A stretch of DNA of 64,000 nucleotides from Cryobacterium arcticum (GTDB lineage Bacteria > Actinomycetota > Actinomycetes > Actinomycetales > Microbacteriaceae). The translations under genes were made by a program, and so were the position numbers. Below, in pieces: positions 9,330-18,700 of this stretch; within the stretch, counting starts at the first letter, position 1, and the number at the start of each line of letters is the position of its first letter. Where the stretch lies: NCBI RefSeq assembly GCF_001679725.1, contig NZ_CP016282.1:2418001-2482000 (forward strand), read 5' to 3'. The notes under the pieces are model-generated. The model was not told where the DNA came from. It searched no databases and saw nothing but the letters and a program-made list of their open reading frames with translations.

Positions 9330-12300
9330 TCAGCAGTTCCCGATGTTCTGCCAGTCCGGACGCGACGTGTCGGCCGACGGTATGAACCAGCCGTTGTAGC
9401 TTCCGTCTTCCGTGAGGAAATAGAAGTAGTGCACGCCGCGTCGAACCGAGTGGCACACCGCATCGATGACTGTGCCCGCCGGCACGTATCCGCTGGGATT
9501 CATGGTGCATCCCCTCGACGCGTTGGTGACGTTGGTGTCGTAGGACTCCTGGTTTTCCGGGCAGGTGGTCCTGGTCACGGTGGCGGCGTTACTTGTCGGC
9601 GCCCACGGCGGCGGCGGGGGCGGCGGGGTGGTCGGCGTGGCGGCGTTCGACGCGGTCCAGGCGCCGCAGCCGCGCGGGTTGCAGGCCTTGACCTGGAAAC
9701 GGTACTGATCGTTCGCGTTGCCGGTGGCGGATGCCGTACGCGCGGACGTCGACCCGCCGTTGACTCCGCCGCCCTCCAGCCACTGGTATTCGTAGCTCGT
9801 CACACCGCGGCCGCCGGTACTGCCGGGGGCTGCCCAACTGAGTCCGAGCGCGCCGCTGCCGGTGTTGGAGGCCGTGAGTTTGGCGCTGGCGGGGGCCCCC
9901 GGCACGCCGTACGGTGTGACGGTGCTGCTGGGGGCGGACGCCGACGACGTGCCCTTGGCGTTGTGGGCGACCACCTGGAAGGCGTAATTGGAGCCGTTGG
10001 TCAGTCCGGTGATGTCGTAGCTACCCGCGCTCGTCACGTCCTTGCTGCCGCCCCCGCTCCAGGTGATCGTGTAGCCGGTGATCTGCGAGTTGTTCGACGA
10101 CGGGGCGGTGAAGCTCACGGTGGCCATGGCGTCGCCCTCGGCGGCGGCCGGAGCGTTGGGCGCATCCGGGCGGTCGCGGATGACCAGGGTGATGCGACCC
10201 TGGGTGGCGCGGGCCGGGTCCCGGGTGGCGTCCTGGATGCGGTACACCGCGGTGAGGGTTCCGGTGGCGCCGGGCCCGGTGGTGATGGTGACGCCGCTGG
10301 CGGTGAAGGCGACGGATGCCTTTCCACCGCTGACGTCCTGCTCGAGGGCGGCGGAAACCACGGTGAGCGGTTTGCCGTCCTGGGCGAACGGGTTGTAGTC
10401 GTTGTCGAGGACCGCCACCTGCACGGTCGAGCTCGGCGTCGTCTCGATGCCCGCGCCGTTGGGTCCGGCGTCGTCGACGGCCTGGGCCAGGGCCCGGCTG
10501 GAGGAGACGACCGTGACGGTGACGGAGCCCGGCACCGTGAACTCCTTGTAGGTCACGGCGAACGTCAGCGTGACCTTGGTGCCCGGTTGGGTGCCGAGCG
10601 GAGCCGAGACCGAGAGGGAGCCGCCGTCGAGGTTCGCCGCGACATCTGCCGTGGCACCGGCCAGCGAGCCGTAGCTGAGCCTCTCGATGATGTCGGGGTT
10701 GGGGTGGCCGCTGGAGGAGCGCAGGTTCACGACCTGGGCGGCCTCACCGGCCTCGACGGTCACCTTGGGCGGGGTGAAGGTGGGCGCGACGTCTTCGAAG
10801 TTGGGGTCCCCGACCGTGATCGGGATGGTGAGCGTGGCTTGCCGGCCCTTGGGGTCGTCGGCGCCGGTTCCGTCGGTGACGACGAAGGTGACGGATGCCG
10901 GTCCGCGGTAGTCGCGCGCGGCCACGAAGCTCAGCGACGCGGACCCTGTCATGGCGTTCGAGCCGTCGCTGTTGGTGGCGGTGGCGCTGAGCAGCAGGGC
11001 CGGCTGGCCGGAGGGCACCTCGACGATGTCGGCGAGGCTCCAGGACTTGGAGCCGTTCATCTTGACGACCTGCGGGCCGATGTCGCGGAGGAAGGGCGGC
11101 GGGAACTGCTCTTCCTCGGGTGTCGGCTCGGTGGAGGGCTGATTCGACGGTTGGGCCGGTTCGGACTGGGGTGTGGGGGGAACGATGATGAACGCGGTGG
11201 CGCTGAGCTGGTCGATCTCGTTCGTGAGCCGGTAGGCGATGGCTTGGCGGTCATCCGACGGCTTGACGCGAACCGTGCCATCGGGCTGGATGGTGCCCGA
11301 CCCGGCGTTGGGGCCTTCGAGGCTGATGACGAGGTCTTCGATGAGGCCGCTGGGGTTCTCCGCGCCGTCGAGCACGGGCACGTTGACGGGCGTGCCGGCC
11401 AGGACCTCTTCGGGTTCGACGAAGTGGTCGATCGCGATGGGGTACTGGGGTTTGGCGTCCTCGGTGACCTTGACCTGCACGAACGCGGTGTCGGCGCCGC
11501 CGTGCCCGTTGGTGATCTCGTACCGCAGCGTGTAGGTGCCTTCTTCGGCTGGGGCTTCAACGATGACGCGACTGCCGTCGACCTTGGCCGTGAGGCCGGG
11601 ATCTACTTCGGGCAGTTTCTTGGTCAGAGTGAGCTTGTACCCGTTCGGATCGGAGTCGTTCAGGACCACGGGGATCGACCCGGTGCGGCCGGGCTTGATC
11701 TCGATGGCGTCGTCCACGGCGTTCGGCGGTAGGAGCTCGACCGGCCGTGCGATGACGCCGATGCGCACGGTGCCCTCGGCTGTCGCGCCGAGGGTGTCGG
11801 CGACCTGGTAGGTGAACGCGTCGGTTCCCGCGGTGCCCGGGTAGGCCTCGTAGATGAAGTAGTCGCTGCCCTGGTCCACGATGCGGCCCAGGGTGGGGGC
11901 GCTTGTCACGGCCGTGAGGTACACGGAGTCGCCGTCGGGGTCGATGCCGTCCAGCGGCACCTGCACCTTGATGGTGGAGTCCGCGAAGGTGCGCATGGTC
12001 AGCGGCAACGGCGTGGGCGCCTGGTTCCCCGCGTCGTCGGGGCCGATCACGGTGAAGCGCACTGTGGCGGTCGCGGTCTCCTGGAAGGCATCCGTGATCG
12101 TGTAGACGACGCTGTAGGCGCCGGGCTCGGTCGGGGCCTGGAACCGCACTTGATTGCCCGTGACGAAAGCCAGCCCGCCGGCGTTGGCGGTGTCGGCCAG
12201 TTCCGGAAGAACCGTGAGGGTGGCGGAGTCGGGGTGGTAGTCGTTGTCGAGCACGGGGACGGTGACGATGTCCCCCGCGCGGACGGACACGGTGTCGTCG

Positions 12301-14672
12301 ACCGCGACCGGGGGCTGATGCTTGATCAACGGAGGCACCGGCACGACCGTGACACCGGCCGTGGAACTGTTCTCACCGTCACTGATCGTGTACGTGAACT
12401 GCACCTGTTGCGTCAACGCAGCGGATGCCGTGACGCGCAGCACCGTGTTCGTGAGGATCTCCACCGTGACGAGATCATCCGTGGTGCTCAGGTCCACCGA
12501 CTGCACCGCGAGGACCCGGCCACTGGGCGACACATCGTTGTCCAGCACCGGAATCGTCACCGGCTCCGCCGCCCGCAGATACGCCGTGTCCTTCACCGCG
12601 ATCGGCGGCAACACGTCCGCCGGGTTCTCCACCACGTCCACCCGGATCAGGCCCACACTCGACGTGGCCCCGGCACCGAGACTGTACGTGAAAACGTAAC
12701 TGGCCGCCTTACCCGAGGACACCGCGACCGTACCGCGCTCCAGGTTCGCCACCGCGGACAAATCGTTGGGAACCTCATTCACCCCGATCAACGCCAGAGG
12801 CGCCCCCGACGGCGTCACATCATTCTTCAACGGCTCGATCAACGCCGTCTCCCCCACGAACACCGTCGTGAAATCCGGAGTCCCCACCGGGTTCAACGAC
12901 CCCGCAGCCTTCACATCCACCGTCAACACACCCGTCGCGGTGAGAGTGCCGTCCGACACCACGAACTGCACCTCCTTCACCCCCAACTCAGCCGTCTTCG
13001 ACTCGAACGTGACAAACCCCTCCGGACCGAACCGCACCCCATCACCCGTCGTCGGCGACGCCGACACCAGATAAATGTCATCGCCGTCCGGATCAATCCA
13101 ATCCGACAACACGTTGTAACTGACCAGCTGACCCTGCTCCACACTGATCGCACCCACCCGGTTCGACACCGGAGCCACATTCTGATCCAACGGACGCATC
13201 GACACATTCACCTGCGCCTCAGCCACCGCACCCCGACCATCGGCCACCGTGTACCGGAACGACACCGTCCCCGCCACCGACTCCGCCGGCGTGAACTGCA
13301 ACGCCCGCCCACCATCAATGAAATCCAGGCGACCCTGCGACTCCGAAAAACCACTCACATTCGTCACCGTCAACACATCACCATCAGGATCCGTGTCGTT
13401 CTCCAACACCGGCAACACCGTCGTCTTACCCGGCCGCACCCCATACTCATCATCACGAGCCAGAGGCGCCCGGTTCACATTCGTCCGCTCCGCCAGAGTG
13501 TCCTCAAACGACTGCTGCGCCGCCTTCTCCGTACCGTCCTCAGCCTCTTCCTCCTCCGGAGGAGTCACCTCTTCCCAGTTCTCCACCAGGCGCATATTCG
13601 AATCAACCAACCACACATTCCCGTTCGACAGGTTGTTCAACGCGATGACATCCCGGTTCACCCGGAACTCCAACACACTGCCCACCGTCGGCTGCTCGAT
13701 CGTCTCCCGCAGCACCTCAGCACCGTCGCACGCGGCCAGGTAACGCTGAGCTCCGCCCCACGCGCCATGCGCGCAGCCGTTCAACCACACGGGTGCGGAG
13801 ATCCCGGCGGGGTCGGTCACGGCGGTGTCGATGGAGGCGTCGATGGTCACGACATCCGAGCCGTCTTCGGCACCGTCGAGCGGGATTTCCAGCAGCCCGG
13901 TGCCGGTGGCGACGATGGCGCGGTTGTTGTCGGCGCCGGACCGTTGCAGTTTCATGGTTCCCGCGGGCACCGTCAGGGTCTTGCCGTCGACGAGGATGCG
14001 GTCCTCCCCCGGCTCCAGGATGACGGGAGTCTCGCCGACGGTGGCGATCTGGAAGTCGCCGAGTTCGGGCAGCTCGCTCGTGGTGGGTTCTGACCCGTCC
14101 TCTGAAATGGGATCGTAACGGGACAGGGTCTTCTCGGCGGCGGAGGCGCCGAAGACGACGCCGTCGGGTGACACGGCGATGTGGCCGCCCTTGCCCACGC
14201 TGAACACCGGGTCGGTGGTCTTCGGGTCGAAGCTCAACTCCCCCGCGGCGTTGATCACCCACACATCACCGGTCTGAGCCATCACCGCGATCGAATCACC
14301 GCCGTAGACCACCTCGGACCCCGGAGCCACATCCACGCGTTCACCCAGCGTCGTGAACGCCGGATCGATCCGCTCGATCGACCCCACACTCTCGTCGATG
14401 AGAAAAACGTCGTCACCGTCCTGCAACACATCGAACGCACTCGACGCAGCATTGACCGACCCGTTCAGCTCCTCGATCTGCCGGTTCAACCGGCCCGCCA
14501 GCAACTGCTTACCGTTCGTCACCCAGACATCCCGGGCCGCAAGGTCCACATCCGTCACCGGGAAACCCTCGTGCAGCACCGCAAACGTCAACGGCACACC
14601 CGCCAACACCGACAACGCCACCACGGATGCCGACATCCGCCGACCACGCAACCACGAACTGAGGGTCCCCAC
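9330..14672 (-). CDS. Giant Ig-repeat/fibronectin-III surface protein B (paralogue of A)
   Basis: This 1,780 aa protein (GTG start at 14672) has the same layout as protein A: signal anchor, propeller-like N-region, acidic linker, eleven Ig/cadherin-like repeats, two FN3 domains and a proline hinge (TTPPPPPPP). The anchor plus first ~175 residues, and the linker through the fifth repeat, are almost identical to A at DNA level; the rest is clearly diverged. The tip differs completely. It is ~75 residues with four Cys and a pattern (SGYVPAGTVIDAVC … YNGWFIPS) reminiscent of bacterial SH3-like wall-binding domains (tentative). The gene lies between the FHA-like/HTH gene and protein A, all on one strand. 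Confidence 0.85.
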   Translation of the reverse strand: MGTLSSWLRGRRMSASVVALSVLAGVPLTFAVLHEGFPVTDVDLAARDVWVTNGKQLLAGRLNRQIEELNGSVNAASSAFDVLQDGDDVFLIDESVGSIERIDPAFTTLGERVDVAPGSEVVYGGDSIAVMAQTGDVWVINAAGELSFDPKTTDPVFSVGKGGHIAVSPDGVVFGASAAEKTLSRYDPISEDGSEPTTSELPELGDFQIATVGETPVILEPGEDRILVDGKTLTVPAGTMKLQRSGADNNRAIVATGTGLLEIPLDGAEDGSDVVTIDASIDTAVTDPAGISAPVWLNGCAHGAWGGAQRYLAACDGAEVLRETIEQPTVGSVLEFRVNRDVIALNNLSNGNVWLVDSNMRLVENWEEVTPPEEEEAEDGTEKAAQQSFEDTLAERTNVNRAPLARDDEYGVRPGKTTVLPVLENDTDPDGDVLTVTNVSGFSESQGRLDFIDGGRALQFTPAESVAGTVSFRYTVADGRGAVAEAQVNVSMRPLDQNVAPVSNRVGAISVEQGQLVSYNVLSDWIDPDGDDIYLVSASPTTGDGVRFGPEGFVTFESKTAELGVKEVQFVVSDGTLTATGVLTVDVKAAGSLNPVGTPDFTTVFVGETALIEPLKNDVTPSGAPLALIGVNEVPNDLSAVANLERGTVAVSSGKAASYVFTYSLGAGATSSVGLIRVDVVENPADVLPPIAVKDTAYLRAAEPVTIPVLDNDVSPSGRVLAVQSVDLSTTDDLVTVEILTNTVLRVTASAALTQQVQFTYTISDGENSSTAGVTVVPVPPLIKHQPPVAVDDTVSVRAGDIVTVPVLDNDYHPDSATLTVLPELADTANAGGLAFVTGNQVRFQAPTEPGAYSVVYTITDAFQETATATVRFTVIGPDDAGNQAPTPLPLTMRTFADSTIKVQVPLDGIDPDGDSVYLTAVTSAPTLGRIVDQGSDYFIYEAYPGTAGTDAFTYQVADTLGATAEGTVRIGVIARPVELLPPNAVDDAIEIKPGRTGSIPVVLNDSDPNGYKLTLTKKLPEVDPGLTAKVDGSRVIVEAPAEEGTYTLRYEITNGHGGADTAFVQVKVTEDAKPQYPIAIDHFVEPEEVLAGTPVNVPVLDGAENPSGLIEDLVISLEGPNAGSGTIQPDGTVRVKPSDDRQAIAYRLTNEIDQLSATAFIIVPPTPQSEPAQPSNQPSTEPTPEEEQFPPPFLRDIGPQVVKMNGSKSWSLADIVEVPSGQPALLLSATATNSDGSNAMTGSASLSFVAARDYRGPASVTFVVTDGTGADDPKGRQATLTIPITVGDPNFEDVAPTFTPPKVTVEAGEAAQVVNLRSSSGHPNPDIIERLSYGSLAGATADVAANLDGGSLSVSAPLGTQPGTKVTLTFAVTYKEFTVPGSVTVTVVSSSRALAQAVDDAGPNGAGIETTPSSTVQVAVLDNDYNPFAQDGKPLTVVSAALEQDVSGGKASVAFTASGVTITTGPGATGTLTAVYRIQDATRDPARATQGRITLVIRDRPDAPNAPAAAEGDAMATVSFTAPSSNNSQITGYTITWSGGGSKDVTSAGSYDITGLTNGSNYAFQVVAHNAKGTSSASAPSSTVTPYGVPGAPASAKLTASNTGSGALGLSWAAPGSTGGRGVTSYEYQWLEGGGVNGGSTSARTASATGNANDQYRFQVKACNPRGCGAWTASNAATPTTPPPPPPPWAPTSNAATVTRTTCPENQESYDTNVTNASRGCTMNPSGYVPAGTVIDAVCHSVRRGVHYFYFLTEDGSYNGWFIPSADTSRPDWQNIGNC
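12220..13780 (-). repeat. Near-identical core block, copy B
   Basis: This is the partner of 6615-8175 inside giant gene B. The match ends abruptly at 13780/8175, after which the two genes diverge strongly for about 360 bases. Confidence 0.9.
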
Positions 14673-14687
14673 CCGTGTCCCCCTCGT
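14143..14687 (-). repeat. Identical 5' block, copy B
   Basis: This is the partner of 8535-9079 in giant gene B. The upstream leaders diverge immediately beyond 14687. Confidence 0.9.
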
Positions 14688-14780
14688 GTGTTGCCGGTGC
14701 GTCAGTGACGTAACGCGGCCGCAGGACCCGTGCGCGTCATCCGCTACCGCGGGACGTTCAGCACAGGCTCCTGACCGGAT

Positions 14781-14810
14781 TCACGCTAGCACGCGAAAGA
14801 GTGCCACTCC
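14781..14810 (-). promoter_or_regulatory. Second copy of the conserved upstream element (giant gene B)
   Basis: On the coding strand this carries GAGTGGCACTC, CGTGCTAGCGT and a CCGGTCAGG block in the same order as at 9217-9246, about 110 bases upstream of the GTG of giant gene B. It begins right at the stop codon of the FHA-like/HTH gene. Confidence 0.5.
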
Positions 14811-15619
14811 TATGGGGACTGCTCCCCATCGACGGCACCGACCGCATCGGTGCTGTCCGCAGTGTTGCCGGCCGGTGCGCCGGAGGCCGACAGCCGGGAT
14901 TCCTCGGCTGCACGGTCGAGGAGCATCACGTCGTCCAGGCTCACCAGCCGGGTCGCGACCGCGTACTCGACCAGGCGCGCGCGCCGGTTGGTGGCGAGGT
15001 GGCCGGCACCGCCGCGCAGGCCGGCCACGCCGAGCTTGTCGAGCTTGCTGCACACGTTGTCGAGCTTGCGGTTGAAGGTCGTCATGCTCCAGCCGAGCCT
15101 GGCGGCGGCCTCGGCCGAGCTGGGAATAGCACCCCGGCCGGGAACGGCCTGGGTGAGGATGCTCTCGGACAGCGCCACGATGAGCAGCCGTTGGCTGGTG
15201 GTGAGGGTCACCGGCAGGATCGTGGTGGTTCCACCCTCGTGGGAGGCCGACAGCGACGTGTTGTAGAAGTCGTCCTCGGCGTGGATGGTGAAGTCGTACG
15301 TGGAGGACCCGGCGCTGAACATGACGTGCATGGTCTGGAACACGATGGGCAGTTTGGCGCCCGGCGCCAGCCACGCCTGCACGGTCCCGGTGCTGTCGGA
15401 GACGGTGGCCGAGAGCAGGTTTCCTACGTTGGCGATCCACCACAGGCCGAAGTCCTCGTAGAGCCGGAGGAAGGTGCGGTGCAGATAGGGGTTGTCGTCG
15501 ATGGTGAGATCGGATTCCCGGCCGATGGAGAACGGTGCACCGGAGTCGACGGAATACCACTCGCCGCAGAATTCCACGCGCAGCGGCTTCACCATGATGG
15601 TCTCACCGGTTGCAGGCAC
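14810..15619 (-). CDS. FHA-like/HTH protein of the phospho-signalling operon
   Basis: This 269 aa protein has an N-terminal ~100 residues resembling a forkhead-associated domain: SIGRESDLTIDDNPYLHRTF matches the GR…D…SRxH pattern loosely, with Arg and His but no canonical Ser-Arg. Residues ~130-230 look helical and HTH-like (AEAAARLGWSMTTFNRKLDN). It lies directly after the kinase; the first ATG (15619) overlaps the kinase end by 17 bases, and an in-frame ATG at 15595 would leave 8 bases. It could be a phosphopeptide-dependent regulator of the giant genes that follow. I do not recognise a characterised homologue. Confidence 0.7.
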   Translation of the reverse strand: MPATGETIMVKPLRVEFCGEWYSVDSGAPFSIGRESDLTIDDNPYLHRTFLRLYEDFGLWWIANVGNLLSATVSDSTGTVQAWLAPGAKLPIVFQTMHVMFSAGSSTYDFTIHAEDDFYNTSLSASHEGGTTTILPVTLTTSQRLLIVALSESILTQAVPGRGAIPSSAEAAARLGWSMTTFNRKLDNVCSKLDKLGVAGLRGGAGHLATNRRARLVEYAVATRLVSLDDVMLLDRAAEESRLSASGAPAGNTADSTDAVGAVDGEQSP

Positions 15620-17276
15620 GGTTCGCCTCCGAGATCTTGCCGTCGGCCCGCTGCAGGTAGATGTCCAGGCACACAGTCGAGCCGGGCACGATGCCCTCGA
15701 CGGTGATGTCCGCGGTCTTGCTCAGGGTGGGCTGGTCCGGGTTTTCGGCGCGGGCCCACCGGAACACGTCGCCTTCCTGCGGGCTGGGGTTGCTCACCGT
15801 GAAGGTCACCTGGGTGCCGTCCTCCGAGGTGGCGGTGCCGTCGAGGACCGGGGCGGGGACACCCACGACGGCGTTGATGCCGGCGGGTTTCGCGGGCGCC
15901 GCGGACTGGGTGGGGGTCAGCGCGGAACCGTTGGCGCCGGTGAGGGTGACGGCCGTGGCCACGCCTCCGATCAGGAGGACGCCGAGGACGATGGATCCGA
16001 TCAGCATGAGCGGTCGCCGCCGGGCCGGGGGGTCGACGGGCGGCCGGGTGGCTTCCTCGACGGGTTCGGCGGGAGTGGTCACGGGGGCGGGCGCCGGCCG
16101 GGACCCGCGTGGGCGAACGACCGTGCGCTCGCGAACCGGTTCGATGACCCGGGCGCCGCGGAGGCGGGTGGCGTCGGCCCGGTCCGGTTCGCCGGCCGCC
16201 GGAGACTCGATGAGCGGGGCAGGTGGGGTCACGGGGCGTTCGGGCGGGGCTGCCGGTGCCTGCGCGGAGATGGACACGACCGACCGGGCCCGGGTCTCGT
16301 CGTCGCCGGCCGGCGCATCCGGCCGGGAGTGCTGGGGGCCGGCGATGGTGGGGATGTCGATGCCGGTGGGCGCGTAGCCGAGCTCGAGTTCCACCCGCTG
16401 CAGGGCCCGGGCGAAGTCTACGGCGGTGGCGAACCTGTCGTCCCGGCGGCTGGCCATGGCCTTGGCCAGCACGGCGACCAGCGAGCTGGGCACGTCGTCC
16501 CGGCCGATGGGCGTGATGGCGCCGCGTTCGATCCGGCCGATCAGGTCGAGTGTGCCGTTGGACCGGCCGCGGATCTCGAAGGGTGTCTGCCCGGCCAGCA
16601 GGGTGTGGATGGTCGCGGCCAGCGAGAACACGTCGCTGCGCACGTCGGGCCGGGGGTCGTCCTCGAACATCTCCGGCGGCGACCACGGCACGCTCATGCC
16701 CACCGACTGGCTTTCCCCGGTTCCGGTGGCCTCGGCGCCGCCCGGGAGGTTGCCGCCGGTGACGGTGTGCACGGGCAGTTCGTCGTCCAGGCTCGACGAG
16801 ATGCCGAAGTCGGTCAGCGCGGGCCAGCCGAAGTCGTTGGTGAGCACATTGGCCGGTTTGATGTCGCGGTGCAGAATACCAGCCGCGTGCGCGGTGGCCA
16901 CGGCGCCGGCCAGGCGCACGCCCGTGCGCAGGGCGTCGTCGACGGCGAACCGTTCCCGCTTGTACCGCTCGGCCATGCTCGGACCCGAGCAGTGCTCCAT
17001 GACGAAGTACGGCCGGCCATCCCCGGCGACGTCGGCGTGGTAGATCGTGACGATGTACGGATGCGTCGACAGCTGCGCCATCAGGTTCGCCTCGTCGACG
17101 AACTGGGCCTGTGTGGAGGGGTTGAGCTGTTCGGTGAGGAGGACCTTCACCGCGACCCGGCGTCGCGGCAGGCGTTGTTGGTAGAGGAAGACGTCGGAGA
17201 ATCCGCCGGAGCCGAGAATGGAGACGAACTCGTAGCCGGGCAGTTCGGGGGCGACGGAGGGTGCGCGGCGCATCAC
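15603..17276 (-). CDS. Membrane Ser/Thr protein kinase (PknB-like)
   Basis: This 557 aa protein has a kinase domain at residues ~14-280: glycine loop LGSGGFSDVF (21-30), catalytic Lys in VAVK (44), HRDIKPAN (136-143) and DFG (156-158). All key residues are intact. A Pro/Thr-rich juxtamembrane stretch follows, then one transmembrane helix at ~423-446 (LIGSIVLGVLLIGGVATAV) and a ~110-residue extracytoplasmic beta domain with two Cys, in place of the PASTA repeats typical of PknB. The start codon overlaps the FHA gene stop by four bases. Neighbouring FHA and PP2C genes supply the reader and eraser. Confidence 0.95.
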   Translation of the reverse strand: MMRRAPSVAPELPGYEFVSILGSGGFSDVFLYQQRLPRRRVAVKVLLTEQLNPSTQAQFVDEANLMAQLSTHPYIVTIYHADVAGDGRPYFVMEHCSGPSMAERYKRERFAVDDALRTGVRLAGAVATAHAAGILHRDIKPANVLTNDFGWPALTDFGISSSLDDELPVHTVTGGNLPGGAEATGTGESQSVGMSVPWSPPEMFEDDPRPDVRSDVFSLAATIHTLLAGQTPFEIRGRSNGTLDLIGRIERGAITPIGRDDVPSSLVAVLAKAMASRRDDRFATAVDFARALQRVELELGYAPTGIDIPTIAGPQHSRPDAPAGDDETRARSVVSISAQAPAAPPERPVTPPAPLIESPAAGEPDRADATRLRGARVIEPVRERTVVRPRGSRPAPAPVTTPAEPVEEATRPPVDPPARRRPLMLIGSIVLGVLLIGGVATAVTLTGANGSALTPTQSAAPAKPAGINAVVGVPAPVLDGTATSEDGTQVTFTVSNPSPQEGDVFRWARAENPDQPTLSKTADITVEGIVPGSTVCLDIYLQRADGKISEANRACNR

Positions 17277-18682
17277 TCCTGCCCGACCGTGATGGTGATG
17301 CCGCTACCGAGGTCGACGACGGTTCCCACGATGACTGCGGTGGGTTCGCCCTGCCGGAGCTTCTGTGGTGGTTTTCCGGGCAGCGCCACGAGGGTGCCGT
17401 TGCGGGAGTGCAGGTCGGTGACCACAACGGTGTCGCCCTCGACCGTGAAGTGCACGTGGTTGCGGGAGACATCCTGGTCGGCGCCGCCCAGGCTGACCAG
17501 GCGGGGCACCAGCCCGCCGGACATCTGGCTGACGCTGGGCGCCCGGCCGATGCGGATCGGCTGGCTGAGCGGTTCGCGAACACCGCTGGGCAGCAGCAGG
17601 TAGAGGCGTGGCGCCTCCGCGGCCGCGGGGGCGGCCTCCGGGCGGCGCCGGGACGCGCGGAGTTTCTGCAGGTCGCCGCTCATGACGGTGTGGCCGTCGT
17701 GGTCGCCGGCAAGCTCCTCCTGCGCGTCGGGCTGCGCGGCCGACGGAGCGGCGGCCGGCTCGGCCGCGGGATGAGCGTCGTCGTCGGCTTCACTGTCGGG
17801 TCGGACGGCGGCCTGTTCGACACCGCGCATGACTGTGGCCCCGAACAGGTGGTCATATCCACCCAGGTCGGCGGCAGCATCGGAGTCGGGCGCGCCGCCG
17901 GGGCGACCTGGAGCGGGAACGGCGTCGGTGGGAACGGCGTCGGCGGCACCGGAGTCGGCGGGCACGATGTCGGTGATGGTCTGTTCACTGGCGGGTTCGG
18001 CGATGTCCTCCTGCGGCACCGGCAGGGGCGCGGGAGCCGTGACCGGGGCGACGGCCGGGGCGGCCGATTCGGTCGGGCCCACCGGGGACGTGGGCGCGGC
18101 ACCGAGGACCGCGGGTGGCGGCACGATGCGGGCGGGCGGCGGCACGGGAGCCGACGCGGCACCCGCGGCGGCGACCGCGTCGACGGCCAGGCGCAGACGC
18201 CGGGTGCGCACCAGGCCCGCCACCAGCGGAAGCCCCGCGTCGATCGACAGGGGGGCCTGGTCGTCGGCGTCCGGGTCGCTGCCTGTCTCGGTCAGCGGAG
18301 ACGCCGTGACCGACGCTCCGGTCACGTGGGCGACGGATCGTTCCACCCAGGTTGAAATGCCCAGTCCGCCGATCGACACGTCCCCGTCCGGGGTCTGCAG
18401 CACCACGACGACGTCGCCGCGCACGAACACACGCACCGTGGCCGGCATCGTCTTCTCCCACGAGAGAAGCGCGAACGGCGGGGTGCGGGACAGTCCGCCG
18501 GAGGTGAGCTCGTCGAGCACCGTGCGTGCGCCGGCGTCGGCCGAGACCTCCGCGGTGAGACCGGCCCAGATGCGCAGGGCGGCAGGCACGTCGGCCGGCA
18601 GCAGCACCACCCGATCCCCCGTCGCCGCGGCCAGCCAGCCGCCCGAATTATCATCGTCGTACGAAAGCACAGATCCCCCCAT
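17273..18682 (-). CDS. FHA domain protein
   Basis: This 469 aa protein has an N-terminal ~150 residues of unknown beta-rich fold and a central low-complexity Ala/Pro/Asp linker. The C-terminal FHA domain at ~359-465 carries the conserved GR (RIGRAP), SRNH (DVSRNHVHF) and NG (HSRNGTLV) residues that bind phosphothreonine. It lies between the phosphatase (18 bases upstream) and the kinase (four-base overlap). It is probably the phospho-reader or scaffold of this module. No membrane segment is evident. Confidence 0.93.
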   Translation of the reverse strand: MGGSVLSYDDDNSGGWLAAATGDRVVLLPADVPAALRIWAGLTAEVSADAGARTVLDELTSGGLSRTPPFALLSWEKTMPATVRVFVRGDVVVVLQTPDGDVSIGGLGISTWVERSVAHVTGASVTASPLTETGSDPDADDQAPLSIDAGLPLVAGLVRTRRLRLAVDAVAAAGAASAPVPPPARIVPPPAVLGAAPTSPVGPTESAAPAVAPVTAPAPLPVPQEDIAEPASEQTITDIVPADSGAADAVPTDAVPAPGRPGGAPDSDAAADLGGYDHLFGATVMRGVEQAAVRPDSEADDDAHPAAEPAAAPSAAQPDAQEELAGDHDGHTVMSGDLQKLRASRRRPEAAPAAAEAPRLYLLLPSGVREPLSQPIRIGRAPSVSQMSGGLVPRLVSLGGADQDVSRNHVHFTVEGDTVVVTDLHSRNGTLVALPGKPPQKLRQGEPTAVIVGTVVDLGSGITITVGQE

Positions 18683-18700
18683 TGCCTTTCCCGTCCCTGC

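Noticed and set aside
9120..14093. Long plus-strand frames of 870 and 647 codons
   Set aside because: They mirror giant gene B in antisense and share no recognisable domain; they duplicate the shadow seen opposite gene A.
15492..17603. Plus-strand frame of 703 codons opposite the kinase
   Set aside because: It is antisense to the kinase and FHA genes, whose catalytic and binding motifs are intact on the minus strand.
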